Source: Nevskia sp. | GTDB lineage: Bacteria; Pseudomonadota; Gammaproteobacteria; Nevskiales; Nevskiaceae | NCBI GenBank assembly: GCA_021732745.1 | Contig: JAKFUK010000001.1 | Span: forward strand, 74,931-138,930 | Length of the DNA: 64,000 nt | Reading direction: 5' to 3' | Part shown: positions 8,415-16,327 of the stretch, in pieces | How positions within the stretch are numbered: the first letter of the stretch is position 1 | Layout: each line of letters opens with the position of its first letter | Program-made: the position numbers and the translations under genes | Notes under the pieces: generated by a model | Database searches by the model: none | What the model was told of the DNA's origin: nothing | What the model saw: the letters and a program-made list of their open reading frames with translations, nothing else

Positions 8415-10385
8415 TCAGTGAATGTGATCGTCCGGTGGCGGACGCAATCGGGGCTCGGCATTGAGCCGATCGAGGTCGGGGTACAGCTTCGCGGGGTCGG
8501 CCCATCCGACGGCGTCATCCTCGGCAATCCAGCGCGCGCGCAAGTAGCCAAAACGATCGATGAGGAATTCTGAATGCATCCAGTCCATGCCCAGGCGGTC
8601 AGGTAGCCCGCGATCACCGACCGTGCGTGCCAGCAGTTCGTAAGCGGACCAGACATCGGCAGCGCCGGCTCTCAAGACCGGATAAGGCAAGTCGGCGGGG
8701 AGATGATCGTCACCGAGCGGTACCGCGAGGATCTGTGTGCGACGCGACTGCAACTCGGGATTCGCCGCAGCCAGCGCCCGCGCGCGCCCTTCCGCATCCG
8801 GTCCTCCGAGAAACACCAGCAGGACGTTGTGCGAGTCGCGATAGCCCTTGAGTTCGGTCGGCCCCGGCGAGCCCTCGATGTAGAAATTGATCGCGCCGAG
8901 CCAGGCCTGCCCAGAAACGACACTGGCCCGCATCACCCGGCTTTCGAAGCCTTGCGAGAAGCTGCGCATGAAATTGATCAGATCCCAGCGATCGTCCTCG
9001 GAGAGCACAGAGCCCAAAGCGGGCATTCCGCTCTCGGGAATACCGTGCGTCAGCCACCAGTACATGTCGCCAGCGGTATGCAGAGCGGTGTGCGGCTTGC
9101 TCAGATCAGCCGGCGGCTTGGGCAGCTTGGCCGCCAGCGCGCCGTCACCGAGACCACCGGCACCGTGACAGGTCGTGCAGTGCTCGACGAACAGCTCGCG
9201 TCCGCTGGCGACGGACTGCGTCAGATACGGGACTTGCGAGCGTCGAAAGGTGTCCGGATAAGCCGGGACGGCAAAGGCCCAGGCGAGCACGCTGGTCGCT
9301 GCCACGGCGAGCAGCGCGGCGGGAATGCGCAGCGTATCGCGGCGACCCCAGGTTGCCGCAAAGCCGGCCAACATCAACACTGTGAAGGCTCCCAGAAACC
9401 ATCCCCGCAGCGATGAATCTGGCCAGGTTGCATCAAAGGACCAGCGAAACGGCAGCCACCAGTTCGGAGCGGCCTCGTGCAAGGCCGGGGTGGTCTGAGC
9501 CAGCCAGGCCGCGCAGAGCAGAACGCCCGAGGCAGCACCCAATTCGACAGCAATGTGACGGAGGGCCAGAGCTGCACGGGCGCGGGGGTCGACGTTATCG
9601 CCCGACATCATCAGCGCCGGCAGAAACCACGTTCTCAGCTGGTTCGCGAACAGCAGCGCGCAGGCCAGCAGACCGACCTTTCCGAGCACCAGCCAGCCAT
9701 AGCGCGTGCCCAGCAGGTCTCCCTCGCTATCGATGTAGAGATCGGCCAGCAATACCCCCGTGAGGACAATGACGAGCATCAGCCCCATCGACAGTCGCGA
9801 GAAACGCTGCAGCGCGGCCGAAAGGGCGGGCGTCGCCAAGGCAGAAGCCTCCCCGCGAGCATAAGCTCGGACAGCCAGCAACCACCAAGGCAAGGCACCG
9901 AACCAGACCGAGATCGCCAGAATGTGGACGACGTTGGGCACCAGAACCTGCCACGGCGACTCCGCACCCGCCGCGTGGCCACCCAAGGGTGCGAGCCCAA
10001 GATAGACGGCCGACGCAATCGCGCATCCCCATCGTGCGCCGTGAATCCGCCGTGCCACCGCGAGCAGCGCACACACCAGAAGCAGCAGCGCGGCCACACT
10101 GGCTCGCAGCAGCCAGACCCGGCCGAAGTGGGTGCCCATGACGAGGTCACGCCAATCGGACTCAGTCCCCCCGAGCGGAGCGAGGGTAAGCGACTGTGCC
10201 CACATCAATCCCGCATGACCTGTCGCAAGCAGCGCGGCAGCAGTCAGCAGCATCCTGCCGCTGGGCACCGCAGCGCTGCGGAATCCGGCCGGCACACACC
10301 AGGAGTGGAAGCAGGTCACCCCGATGATAGAAGCCGCGCTCCCAAATGCGAGCAGTCGAGATGCTGCGGCCAGAATTTCGATCAC
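8415..10385 (-). CDS. CopD-like copper membrane protein fused to cytochrome c and redoxin-like domains
   Basis: The 656-aa protein starts at GTG 10385, 7 nt after the copC-like stop. Residues 1 to about 375 form a CopD/YcnJ-like membrane domain with some eight hydrophobic helices and His-containing loops, associated with copper transfer across the inner membrane. A monoheme cytochrome c domain follows, with CTTCH at 403-407. The last 150-170 residues look like a thioredoxin-fold/redoxin domain (SHNVLLVFLGGPDAEGR, then MDWMHSEFLIDRFGYLRARW), but I see no CxxC in it. CopD proteins are usually about 300 aa without these additions, so the architecture is unusual. It could couple copper delivery to electron transfer for the monooxygenase. 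Confidence 0.82.
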   Translation of the reverse strand: MIEILAAASRLLAFGSAASIIGVTCFHSWCVPAGFRSAAVPSGRMLLTAAALLATGHAGLMWAQSLTLAPLGGTESDWRDLVMGTHFGRVWLLRASVAALLLLVCALLAVARRIHGARWGCAIASAVYLGLAPLGGHAAGAESPWQVLVPNVVHILAISVWFGALPWWLLAVRAYARGEASALATPALSAALQRFSRLSMGLMLVIVLTGVLLADLYIDSEGDLLGTRYGWLVLGKVGLLACALLFANQLRTWFLPALMMSGDNVDPRARAALALRHIAVELGAASGVLLCAAWLAQTTPALHEAAPNWWLPFRWSFDATWPDSSLRGWFLGAFTVLMLAGFAATWGRRDTLRIPAALLAVAATSVLAWAFAVPAYPDTFRRSQVPYLTQSVASGRELFVEHCTTCHGAGGLGDGALAAKLPKPPADLSKPHTALHTAGDMYWWLTHGIPESGMPALGSVLSEDDRWDLINFMRSFSQGFESRVMRASVVSGQAWLGAINFYIEGSPGPTELKGYRDSHNVLLVFLGGPDAEGRARALAAANPELQSRRTQILAVPLGDDHLPADLPYPVLRAGAADVWSAYELLARTVGDRGLPDRLGMDWMHSEFLIDRFGYLRARWIAEDDAVGWADPAKLYPDLDRLNAEPRLRPPPDDHIH

Positions 10386-10392
10386 CCCAGCC

Positions 10393-10773
10393 TCAGGGTG
10401 TTTTCAGTTCAAACCCGTACCCGTACTCGATGACGTGACCATCGACGGAAAGCACGCGGTACCTGACCGTATAGCTGCCGTTGCCGAGCGGCGATACCAG
10501 AGCAACGATCAGACAGGCGGGTGCTTTAGGGTCGATCTGGATTTCGCCCAGGGAGACTGTCGCTTTGTCCGCCTGGGACAGGGTGACTGCGGAAAATTTT
10601 GCCTCGATATTCTCGTTGAAACACAGGCGGATTTCTTTCGGGGGCACGGTCAATGCCGCTCTCCGCCCAGGATCGGAACTGACCAGTCCGGCATGTGCCT
10701 GTGCAAGCTGACCGTACGCGCCAAAGGAACACACGATCAACGAGGCCCAGCATCTGCACACCGGACTTGCCAT
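10393..10773 (-). CDS. copC: CopC-like periplasmic copper-binding protein
   Basis: The 126-aa protein starts at ATG 10773, which overlaps the previous stop as TGATG. After a signal peptide ending AQA, the mature protein begins with His27 (HAGLVSSDP). Asp111 and His113 (SVDGHVIEYG) complete the N-terminal His/Asp-His Cu(II) site known in CopC proteins. Its length is normal for a mature CopC of about 100 aa. It should bind copper in the periplasm and work with the CopD-like partner encoded directly downstream. copC-copD pairs also follow ammonia and methane monooxygenase operons in other bacteria. Confidence 0.88.
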   Translation of the reverse strand: MASPVCRCWASLIVCSFGAYGQLAQAHAGLVSSDPGRRAALTVPPKEIRLCFNENIEAKFSAVTLSQADKATVSLGEIQIDPKAPACLIVALVSPLGNGSYTVRYRVLSVDGHVIEYGYGFELKTP

Positions 10774-11375
10774 CAATTCACCTTGGCAGCCACTTTCTTG
10801 CGCCCAGTGAGGCGATAGGTGAGCCCCGCCAAGGCAAAGACGATCATGAAGGCCGGCAGGTAGCGCCAAAGGCTGTGAACGCCGACCTTGAACGGAAACA
10901 CCGAATGCACCACGGTTCCGTTGGCAGTGTCCTTCGCGGTGATCATGCCGATATACCAGCCCGGCGCATCAAAGCTCTGGTCAAACGTCAGAGTGCCTCT
11001 TGGATACACCTGGGAAGGAACATGAACCAGCGTGGCGGCGGCGATGTCGGCCTCCGAACCCAGATCCTCGTAGCGGCCACGCGCCTTGAGGTTCTTCACG
11101 TCCTTGAGAACCCTGAATTCGACCTCCTGCTCACGCAAGGCCGCCGTGACGTAGTCCACGACAATGATGGCGCGTCCGAGTTCGGGAATGTCTTCGCAGA
11201 ATTCCTGCGTCGCGCGCTTCTCCGGCTGATAGCCGGTGAAATGCGCGCGCATCGCCCCAATCTTCATCACGCAATTGTCGTCTTCCATGGACACGCCGCC
11301 GTGTCCACTGGCCACGGCTGCCGTCAACAACGCAACCAGGCCGATCAGGGCATGAAAACCACGACGCTTCGCCAT
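10773..11375 (-). CDS. Periplasmic membrane-anchored protein of monooxygenase operon (AmoD/AmoE position)
   Basis: The 200-aa protein starts at ATG 11375, overlapping the pmoB stop as TGATG. A signal peptide ends near ASG, so the mature chain could start HGGVSMED. The soluble part of about 130 residues contains CVMKIGAM and another Cys, and a single hydrophobic helix near the C-terminus (YLPAFMIVFALAGLTYRL) is followed by a basic tail. This is an inner-membrane protein facing the periplasm. In nitrifiers, amoD/amoE-type genes (orf4/orf5) occupy this position between amoB and copC. I cannot confirm homology by eye. A role in copper loading or subunit assembly is inferred from position. Confidence 0.65.
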   Translation of the reverse strand: MAKRRGFHALIGLVALLTAAVASGHGGVSMEDDNCVMKIGAMRAHFTGYQPEKRATQEFCEDIPELGRAIIVVDYVTAALREQEVEFRVLKDVKNLKARGRYEDLGSEADIAAATLVHVPSQVYPRGTLTFDQSFDAPGWYIGMITAKDTANGTVVHSVFPFKVGVHSLWRYLPAFMIVFALAGLTYRLTGRKKVAAKVN

Positions 11376-12613
11376 CAACCCTTCACCATTCCGAAGTCGG
11401 GAATCATGGGACCGCCAAACTCGACCAGGTGCCGGCCGCCTTTATCGTCGAAGAACGACAGCATGCCCGCCACCACCGCGTCCGGCGAGGAGATCATCGT
11501 GGTCATCCGCTCGGTTTCCCACATCGCATCGTCGGCATAGATCACCACGCGCTGGGTGGCACCGGCAGCAACCGGCGCACCTTCGACGCGCAGGGCGTCG
11601 GAAGCCACCAGGTCGTGCTCATCCTTGGCCTTGACGTCGAGAACCTTGGCATTGATGAAGCGCAGGTTGCCGGCGGCGAATTCGCCGATGGTCACGGGGC
11701 GATCACTGCCGTTGATGACGTCGAATTCCATCCTGAAGCTGCGGCCTGGGATTCTGTAGCGGGCTTCGATGAGCTTGATGGAGATCGGAGTCGGCGGCTG
11801 ATCCAGCGGAGGAATGTCGATTCGGCCGGTCTGCAGCGGCGTGGTGATCGGCCACTTTTCCTGAGCGTAGCCGTAGCCGCCCACGATCAGGCTCAGGGTC
11901 AACACCAGGAAGATGCCGCCAATGCGACGATCCATCGGCGTGATCAACTGGTCTGCCTCGAAACCCAACTCTGCCGTGCGCTTGAAGCGGGGCACGATGA
12001 TGGGGCACTTGGTGAGCCAGTAGACGAACCATGCCAGGCCGACCGCAAACCAGAGCGCGGACCAGAACATGACATTGCCCAAGCCATAAGTCTCCAGATC
12101 GATGGTTTCACCCAGCAGTGTCTTGGCGGTGTTCTGGAAGGTGGATTCATCGCCCGTGACTTCGACCCACATGCCGGGACCGATCATCGGGCCGGCACCT
12201 TCGACGTTGATGACCGTATGAACGTGATACCGCCCGACCTTGCGCGCCTTCAGGGTGATCTCGAAGTCGTATACCTCGCCCTTGTGGAAGGAGGTGGACC
12301 GGATCATCGGCACCCCGTTGACGCGCGAGTCCAGTCGCACGAACGACGGGCCCGGAACACCGATATTGAGGAAGGCGGTCTCCTCGATCGAGTTCACGTG
12401 GTGCGGCCAGTACTCCGAGGGCATGAATTTGCCCTTGATCTTGACGATCTCGTTGATCGCCAGTTTGGTCGTCGATGCCTGGACGTCGATCCAGTGCACC
12501 GTGCGCATGCGCAACTGCGGCATCTGGGCACGTTCACCGTGCGCCATCGATGTAGCGGGATAGGTCACGCACAGCAAAAGCAATGGCAGCAAAAGGGTAC
12601 GGAGAAATTTCAT
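11375..12613 (-). CDS. pmoB: Particulate hydrocarbon/methane/ammonia monooxygenase-like subunit B
   Basis: The 412-aa protein starts at ATG 12613 with AAGGA 9 nt upstream; an ATG at 12619 is only 3 nt from it. A signal peptide ends ATSMA, so mature PmoB would begin with His25 (HGERAQ). His130 and His132 (RYHVHTV) complete the three-His Cu_B site known in pMMO (His33, His137 and His139 in Methylococcus). RMRTVHWID and IGPGMWVEV are family signatures. Two membrane helices at about 180 and 235 separate two cupredoxin-like domains. It is the copper-bearing periplasmic subunit of the membrane monooxygenase. Confidence 0.9.
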   Translation of the reverse strand: MKFLRTLLLPLLLLCVTYPATSMAHGERAQMPQLRMRTVHWIDVQASTTKLAINEIVKIKGKFMPSEYWPHHVNSIEETAFLNIGVPGPSFVRLDSRVNGVPMIRSTSFHKGEVYDFEITLKARKVGRYHVHTVINVEGAGPMIGPGMWVEVTGDESTFQNTAKTLLGETIDLETYGLGNVMFWSALWFAVGLAWFVYWLTKCPIIVPRFKRTAELGFEADQLITPMDRRIGGIFLVLTLSLIVGGYGYAQEKWPITTPLQTGRIDIPPLDQPPTPISIKLIEARYRIPGRSFRMEFDVINGSDRPVTIGEFAAGNLRFINAKVLDVKAKDEHDLVASDALRVEGAPVAAGATQRVVIYADDAMWETERMTTMISSPDAVVAGMLSFFDDKGGRHLVEFGGPMIPDFGMVKG

Positions 12614-12624
12614 GGTCATGTTCC

Positions 12625-13398
12625 TTAGACGATCTTCCGGATCCAAAGCGCTTTCGCTCCGAGATAACCGATCCAAAGCCAGAACCAGTAGTTCAAGATG
12701 TTCAGAAAGCCTGCGAACACGGCGGTCAGGGGCGTCACCGCAGATCCAAAGGTACGAAGCGTGGACTCCTCGATGATCCGAACGTACTCGGGAATCGCCG
12801 TGCGGATGTACTCGTATCCCATCAGGTCCGCAACGGTCAGCATCGTGCCATTGAGTTCCAGCGGCACCTGGAACGGCGCCAGCATCGACCAGTTAAGTGG
12901 ATAGATCAGCAGGCCGAAGGCGAATCCGCCGAAAAGACCAGTCCAGAAGAAGCTGCGCGTGAGAAGCAGCATGCAATCCAGGATGAGACCCAGACCGATG
13001 TAGGTCGAAGGCCACACGAAGTTCATCGGGAAATCAGCAAAAATATGGAAATTCAGATAACGGCTGATCCAGGCCGCAAGCGTCAGGCACAGGATCGTGA
13101 GCGTCCCGCCCAGCGGCAAGCGCAATTTGTCCCATAGCAGGAACCCGAAAACGCCAGGCAATACCGAGAGTGCCAGCGGAGTAACCAGCGGCCACCAGCG
13201 ACGATCGCGCCAGTCAACCCAGTAGTCCCAGTCACCGACCAGCAGCGCGAAGTGAAAACTGAAGATGCCCATGAACAGCAGCACAATCAAGGGGATGACC
13301 AGCAGATCGACTTGGACATACGCCTTTCGCTGCTCAATCGCTGAACTGAGCCCGTGTTGGCCTGCGCTGACGCTCGCCGGGTTATCTATCGCCTTCAT
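12625..13398 (-). CDS. pmoA: Particulate monooxygenase-like subunit A
   Basis: The 257-aa integral membrane protein starts at ATG 13398 with a weak AGAG upstream. About seven hydrophobic helices are visible. The diagnostic GDWDYWVDWRDRRWW loop (about 55-69) matches the GDWDFWxDWxDRR signature of PmoA/AmoA. The C-terminus is close to 250 residues, as usual. It forms the membrane core of the monooxygenase with PmoC. The sequence is clearly in the superfamily but appears divergent from textbook methanotroph PmoA, which favours a hydrocarbon monooxygenase. Only 11 bp separate it from pmoB; a longer gap holding a strong hairpin lies upstream, towards pmoC. Confidence 0.9.
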   Translation of the reverse strand: MKAIDNPASVSAGQHGLSSAIEQRKAYVQVDLLVIPLIVLLFMGIFSFHFALLVGDWDYWVDWRDRRWWPLVTPLALSVLPGVFGFLLWDKLRLPLGGTLTILCLTLAAWISRYLNFHIFADFPMNFVWPSTYIGLGLILDCMLLLTRSFFWTGLFGGFAFGLLIYPLNWSMLAPFQVPLELNGTMLTVADLMGYEYIRTAIPEYVRIIEESTLRTFGSAVTPLTAVFAGFLNILNYWFWLWIGYLGAKALWIRKIV

Positions 13399-13548
13399 TT
13401 ATACGAATCTCTGCCGTTGGTTTTACGCAGCTAAGTCCGCGCTGGGGCGAACGCTTGATTTATTTTTCTGATATTGCCGATCGCGCCACAGCCCACATCC
13501 TCAAGCGTAGGCGCCCGGCATCTTGACGCGAATGATGATCTACAGTAT

Positions 13549-13579
13549 GGCGGCGGCGCACTTTTGGTGCGCCGCCGCC
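13549..13579 (-). promoter_or_regulatory. Strong hairpin in the pmoC-pmoA gap
   Basis: GGCGGCGGCGCAC-TTTTG-GTGCGCCGCCGCC is a perfect 13-bp stem with a 5-nt loop, in the 217-bp gap between pmoC and pmoA. No T-run follows it in the direction of transcription. It is therefore more likely a transcript processing or stabilising structure, or an attenuator setting the ratio of C to AB, than a simple terminator. Confidence 0.65.
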
Positions 13580-13615
13580 GTTACTTCGCTCCGACTTTAT
13601 TGTTGTCGCTAATCG

Positions 13616-14407
13616 CTAAACCGAAACTCCTACCGCAACAGCGCGCGACGATTCCGCACCCTCGCTCACACTTACGACTTTCGTGAGCTCGACAACACGA
13701 GTCAGAATCTGCACCACCAATCCACCAGCCGCGAACGTAGCCCAACCGAGAAGCACGAAACCCCAGTGGATTGGCGCAGCGAACAGCTCCTCCGCATAGA
13801 AGAAAGTGTGCCCCCATTCGTTCAGGCCGAGATTGGGCATGATCATGATCGGTCCTGCGACAACAACTGCAAACGGCAAAGACAGCCTGTTTGCAAACTG
13901 TGGAAGCCGGGTGCGGGCGTAGGCGAAAGCCACTACCCCGGAAATGATGAACATCGGGATGGCGAAGTAGAACAGCACGATGTGGGTAGGAGTGAAGTCG
14001 GTATCGCGCACCGTGACCTGATGCCAGGCAGCGTCAGCCTCGGTGAAAGGCGAAGCGGTCAGGTAGGCGATGACTGCGAACGCCATGATCTGCGCCAACA
14101 CCACAAAGTAACGCCGCAGTTCTTCTGCCGGAGCTAGCTTGTCTAGGTGGCGATCCCGCGTATGCCAGATCCACCCCACGATAGCGGCGCCCGACCCGAA
14201 CAGCACCGGCAACTGGATATACAGCAGGGTCATCCAGTAAGTCTGGAAATCTTCAGAAAAATAATCGAGGCCTACCGTGAACGCGGTGGCATTCTGATAG
14301 ATGCGGTAGCTGCCGTAGAGGATTCCCACGCCGAAAAGAGCGAGAAACAGCTTGGCCCAAGGCCCCTTGGGAGACACATAGGTGTTGTTTTGCATGACGG
14401 AACTCAT
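13616..14407 (-). CDS. pmoC: Particulate monooxygenase-like subunit C
   Basis: The 263-aa membrane protein starts at ATG 14407 with an excellent AGGAGG 8 nt upstream. Five to six hydrophobic helices are visible. Asp125, His129 and His142 (D-AAW-H, then DTDFTPTH) keep the D-x3-H-x12-H spacing of the Cu_C ligands of pMMO (Asp156, His160, His173 in Methylococcus), a site implicated in catalysis. It is the first gene of the operon pmoC-A-B. The substrate cannot be read from sequence. Neighbouring alcohol and aldehyde dehydrogenases and the lack of hydroxylamine or methanol/formaldehyde genes here suggest short- or medium-chain hydrocarbons. Confidence 0.9.
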   Translation of the reverse strand: MSSVMQNNTYVSPKGPWAKLFLALFGVGILYGSYRIYQNATAFTVGLDYFSEDFQTYWMTLLYIQLPVLFGSGAAIVGWIWHTRDRHLDKLAPAEELRRYFVVLAQIMAFAVIAYLTASPFTEADAAWHQVTVRDTDFTPTHIVLFYFAIPMFIISGVVAFAYARTRLPQFANRLSLPFAVVVAGPIMIMPNLGLNEWGHTFFYAEELFAAPIHWGFVLLGWATFAAGGLVVQILTRVVELTKVVSVSEGAESSRAVAVGVSV

Positions 14408-14477
14408 GAGGTGAACCTCCTGATCTGATTAGTTACCGGATACCGCAGAGTTGCCAGCCATTTACCGGCATACGTCG

Positions 14478-14506
14478 ACCATAATCTCGGTAGACCACCA
14501 AGTCAA
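14478..14506 (-). promoter_or_regulatory. Predicted sigma70 promoter for pmo operon
   Basis: On the minus strand TTGACT (14501-14506), a 17-nt spacer and TATGGT (14478-14483) resemble a housekeeping promoter. A start near 14470 would leave a leader of about 60 nt before the pmoC ATG. Confidence 0.5.
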
Positions 14507-14661
14507 TAGCACGTAGTCGCACTGCGCACTTCGACATTCGAGAGAATGAACGAGGGCAGTGGTGCCAGTGGGGCGAGGGGCAGGCCAAGGCAACGCACTT
14601 TATCGCGTGTCGGATGGGCTGCGCCATCTCACGGTGGGCTTGTCGTCAATTGACCACTTTT

Positions 14662-14675
14662 CTAACAAACGCTTG
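14662..14675. promoter_or_regulatory. CTAAC-type operator candidate (aldehyde dehydrogenase)
   Basis: CTAACAAACGCTTG lies 83 bp before the aldehyde dehydrogenase start. It shares CTAACA-N2-CG with the sites at 38895, 45309 and 61561. The embedded CAAACGCTTG is close to an inverted repeat. Confidence 0.5.
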
Positions 14676-14758
14676 GCTGATAGACTTCCGGCCTCGTCAA
14701 GCTTGCCCACGATGGGCTGTCTGCCGACGGCCGCTACTTACACGCTGGAGATCGACGG

Positions 14759-16216
14759 ATGAACGCCCCCCTGCTGACCCCCTTCCCCGCGACATCCGCA
14801 GATTGCGCGCCGAACGCACAGGCACTGGCCGCCTTCGAAGCGCAACGGTCAACGGCGCTGAACTGGCGCAGTTCCACCGCGGACGAACGCATCGAACGCA
14901 TCCGTAAGCTGCGTGATGCAGTTCAGGCGGCTGCCCCGGCGATCCGTGCTGCGGCTGCTGCAGATTTCCGGAAGCCAGAGGTGGAAGTCGACCTGACGGA
15001 AATCTTCACCGTCGTCTCAGAAGCCAACATGGCGATACGCAGGCTCAAGCGGTGGATGAAGCCCACGCGGGTCGGCTTCTCGCCGCTGATGGCCGGGACG
15101 CAGGGACGCATCGAATACCAGTCGCGCGGGCGCTGCCTGATCATCTCGCCGTGGAACTACCCGGTGAACCTGAGCTTCTGTCCCCTGGTGCTGGCGCTTG
15201 CCGCGGGCAATACCGCTATCGTCAAGCCCTCGGAAATGACACCGCATTTGTCGGCGGAGATGCAGAAGATCATCGACGCGACCTTCGCCCACGACGAGGT
15301 CGCGCTGTTCCAGGGCGATGCTGAACTCTCCAAGACCCTGCTCGACCTGCCTTTCGATCATATTTTCTTCACCGGCGCCCCCGCCCTGGGAAAAGTGGTG
15401 ATGGCCGCAGCCTCGCGCCATCTGACCAGCGTGACCCTGGAACTGGGCGGCAAGAGCCCGACTATCATCGATGCCAGCGCCGATCTGAAGGCAGCCGCGC
15501 ACAACGTGTGCTGGTCGAAGTTCATGAACAACGGCCAGACCTGCATCGCACCCGATCACCTGTTCGTGCACCAATCGGTCGCCGACAGGTTTCTGGATCT
15601 TCTGCGCGAACGTCTCACCGAGGTATACGGAAAGGACGACGAGGCCCGTTTCGGTTCGCCCGACCTTGCCCGCATCGTCAACGCTCGCCACACCTCGCGC
15701 GTGCGTAGGTTGCTGGATGATGCGCGCGAACGCGGTGCCATCGTCGTCGCCGGCGGCGACGTGCGGGAGGAACATTGCTACGTCTCACCGACCATCCTCG
15801 AGCGCGTGCCGGCGGATGCCGCGATCCTGCAGGAGGAGATTTTCGGACCCCTGCTGCCGGTGATCCGGTTCGGAGAACTCGACGAGGTCATTGACCGCAT
15901 CAATGCCGGTGAAAAGCCGCTGGCGCTTTACGTCTGGGGCCAGGATCGCGCACGCATCCGCCGCGTCCTCGACCGCACCTCTTCGGGAGGCGCCTGCGTC
16001 AACAACACCGTGGTGCATGCCCTCCACCCCCTGTTGCCCTTCGGCGGCGTCAACAATTCCGGACTGGGCAGCACCCATGGCGAATTCGGCTTTCGCGCGT
16101 TCTCGCACGCCCGGGCGATCGCAGACACAAGAATCGGCCTGGTGAAGATGTTCTATCCCCCCTACACCGAGCGCGTTAAGCGCCTGATCGCGATGACATT
16201 GCGCTGGTTCGCCTGA
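14759..16216 (+). CDS. Aldehyde dehydrogenase, class 3/fatty-aldehyde type
   Basis: The 485-aa enzyme starts at ATG 14759, with GGAG about 8 nt upstream. It oxidises aldehydes to acids with NAD(P)+. The catalytic Glu228 (TLELGGKSP) and Cys262 (NNGQTCIAPDH) are present. The cofactor-binding segment includes PWNYPVNL and KPSEMTP. A short hydrophobic, basic C-terminal tail (residues about 465-485) recalls the membrane anchor of fatty-aldehyde dehydrogenases. It is divergent from the pmo operon and near the PQQ alcohol dehydrogenase, so it fits the third step of alcohol-to-acid oxidation. A CTAAC-type operator candidate lies upstream. Confidence 0.93.
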   Translation: MNAPLLTPFPATSADCAPNAQALAAFEAQRSTALNWRSSTADERIERIRKLRDAVQAAAPAIRAAAAADFRKPEVEVDLTEIFTVVSEANMAIRRLKRWMKPTRVGFSPLMAGTQGRIEYQSRGRCLIISPWNYPVNLSFCPLVLALAAGNTAIVKPSEMTPHLSAEMQKIIDATFAHDEVALFQGDAELSKTLLDLPFDHIFFTGAPALGKVVMAAASRHLTSVTLELGGKSPTIIDASADLKAAAHNVCWSKFMNNGQTCIAPDHLFVHQSVADRFLDLLRERLTEVYGKDDEARFGSPDLARIVNARHTSRVRRLLDDARERGAIVVAGGDVREEHCYVSPTILERVPADAAILQEEIFGPLLPVIRFGELDEVIDRINAGEKPLALYVWGQDRARIRRVLDRTSSGGACVNNTVVHALHPLLPFGGVNNSGLGSTHGEFGFRAFSHARAIADTRIGLVKMFYPPYTERVKRLIAMTLRWFA

Positions 16217-16327
16217 TTCTTGTTTCATGGAGTCTTCCCTCCTGAATGCTCCCGTGATTGGCCTCGGAATAGAGGTCTCCTTTCTTCGCGTCATCCACAT
16301 CCAACTCAACCCCCTGGAGCGTTACCA

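Larger units (their letters stand above)
14408..14758. other. Divergent regulatory region between pmoC and aldehyde dehydrogenase
   Basis: A 351-bp gene-free region contains the pmoC ribosome binding site (14416-14421), a sigma70-like promoter for pmoC and, on the other side, a CTAAC-type operator candidate before the aldehyde dehydrogenase. No small ORF or RNA gene is convincing. Confidence 0.6.

Noticed and set aside
8396..8656. 87-residue extension of the His-rich protein
   Set aside because: It overlaps the copD-like gene out of frame; the ATG at 8395 is followed by a good signal peptide.
11375..14407. Ammonia or methane as the substrate of the pmo-like enzyme
   Set aside because: No hydroxylamine oxidoreductase, methanol dehydrogenase or C1 genes are in the window, while hydrocarbon and acyl-CoA genes surround it. 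Not excluded without phylogeny.
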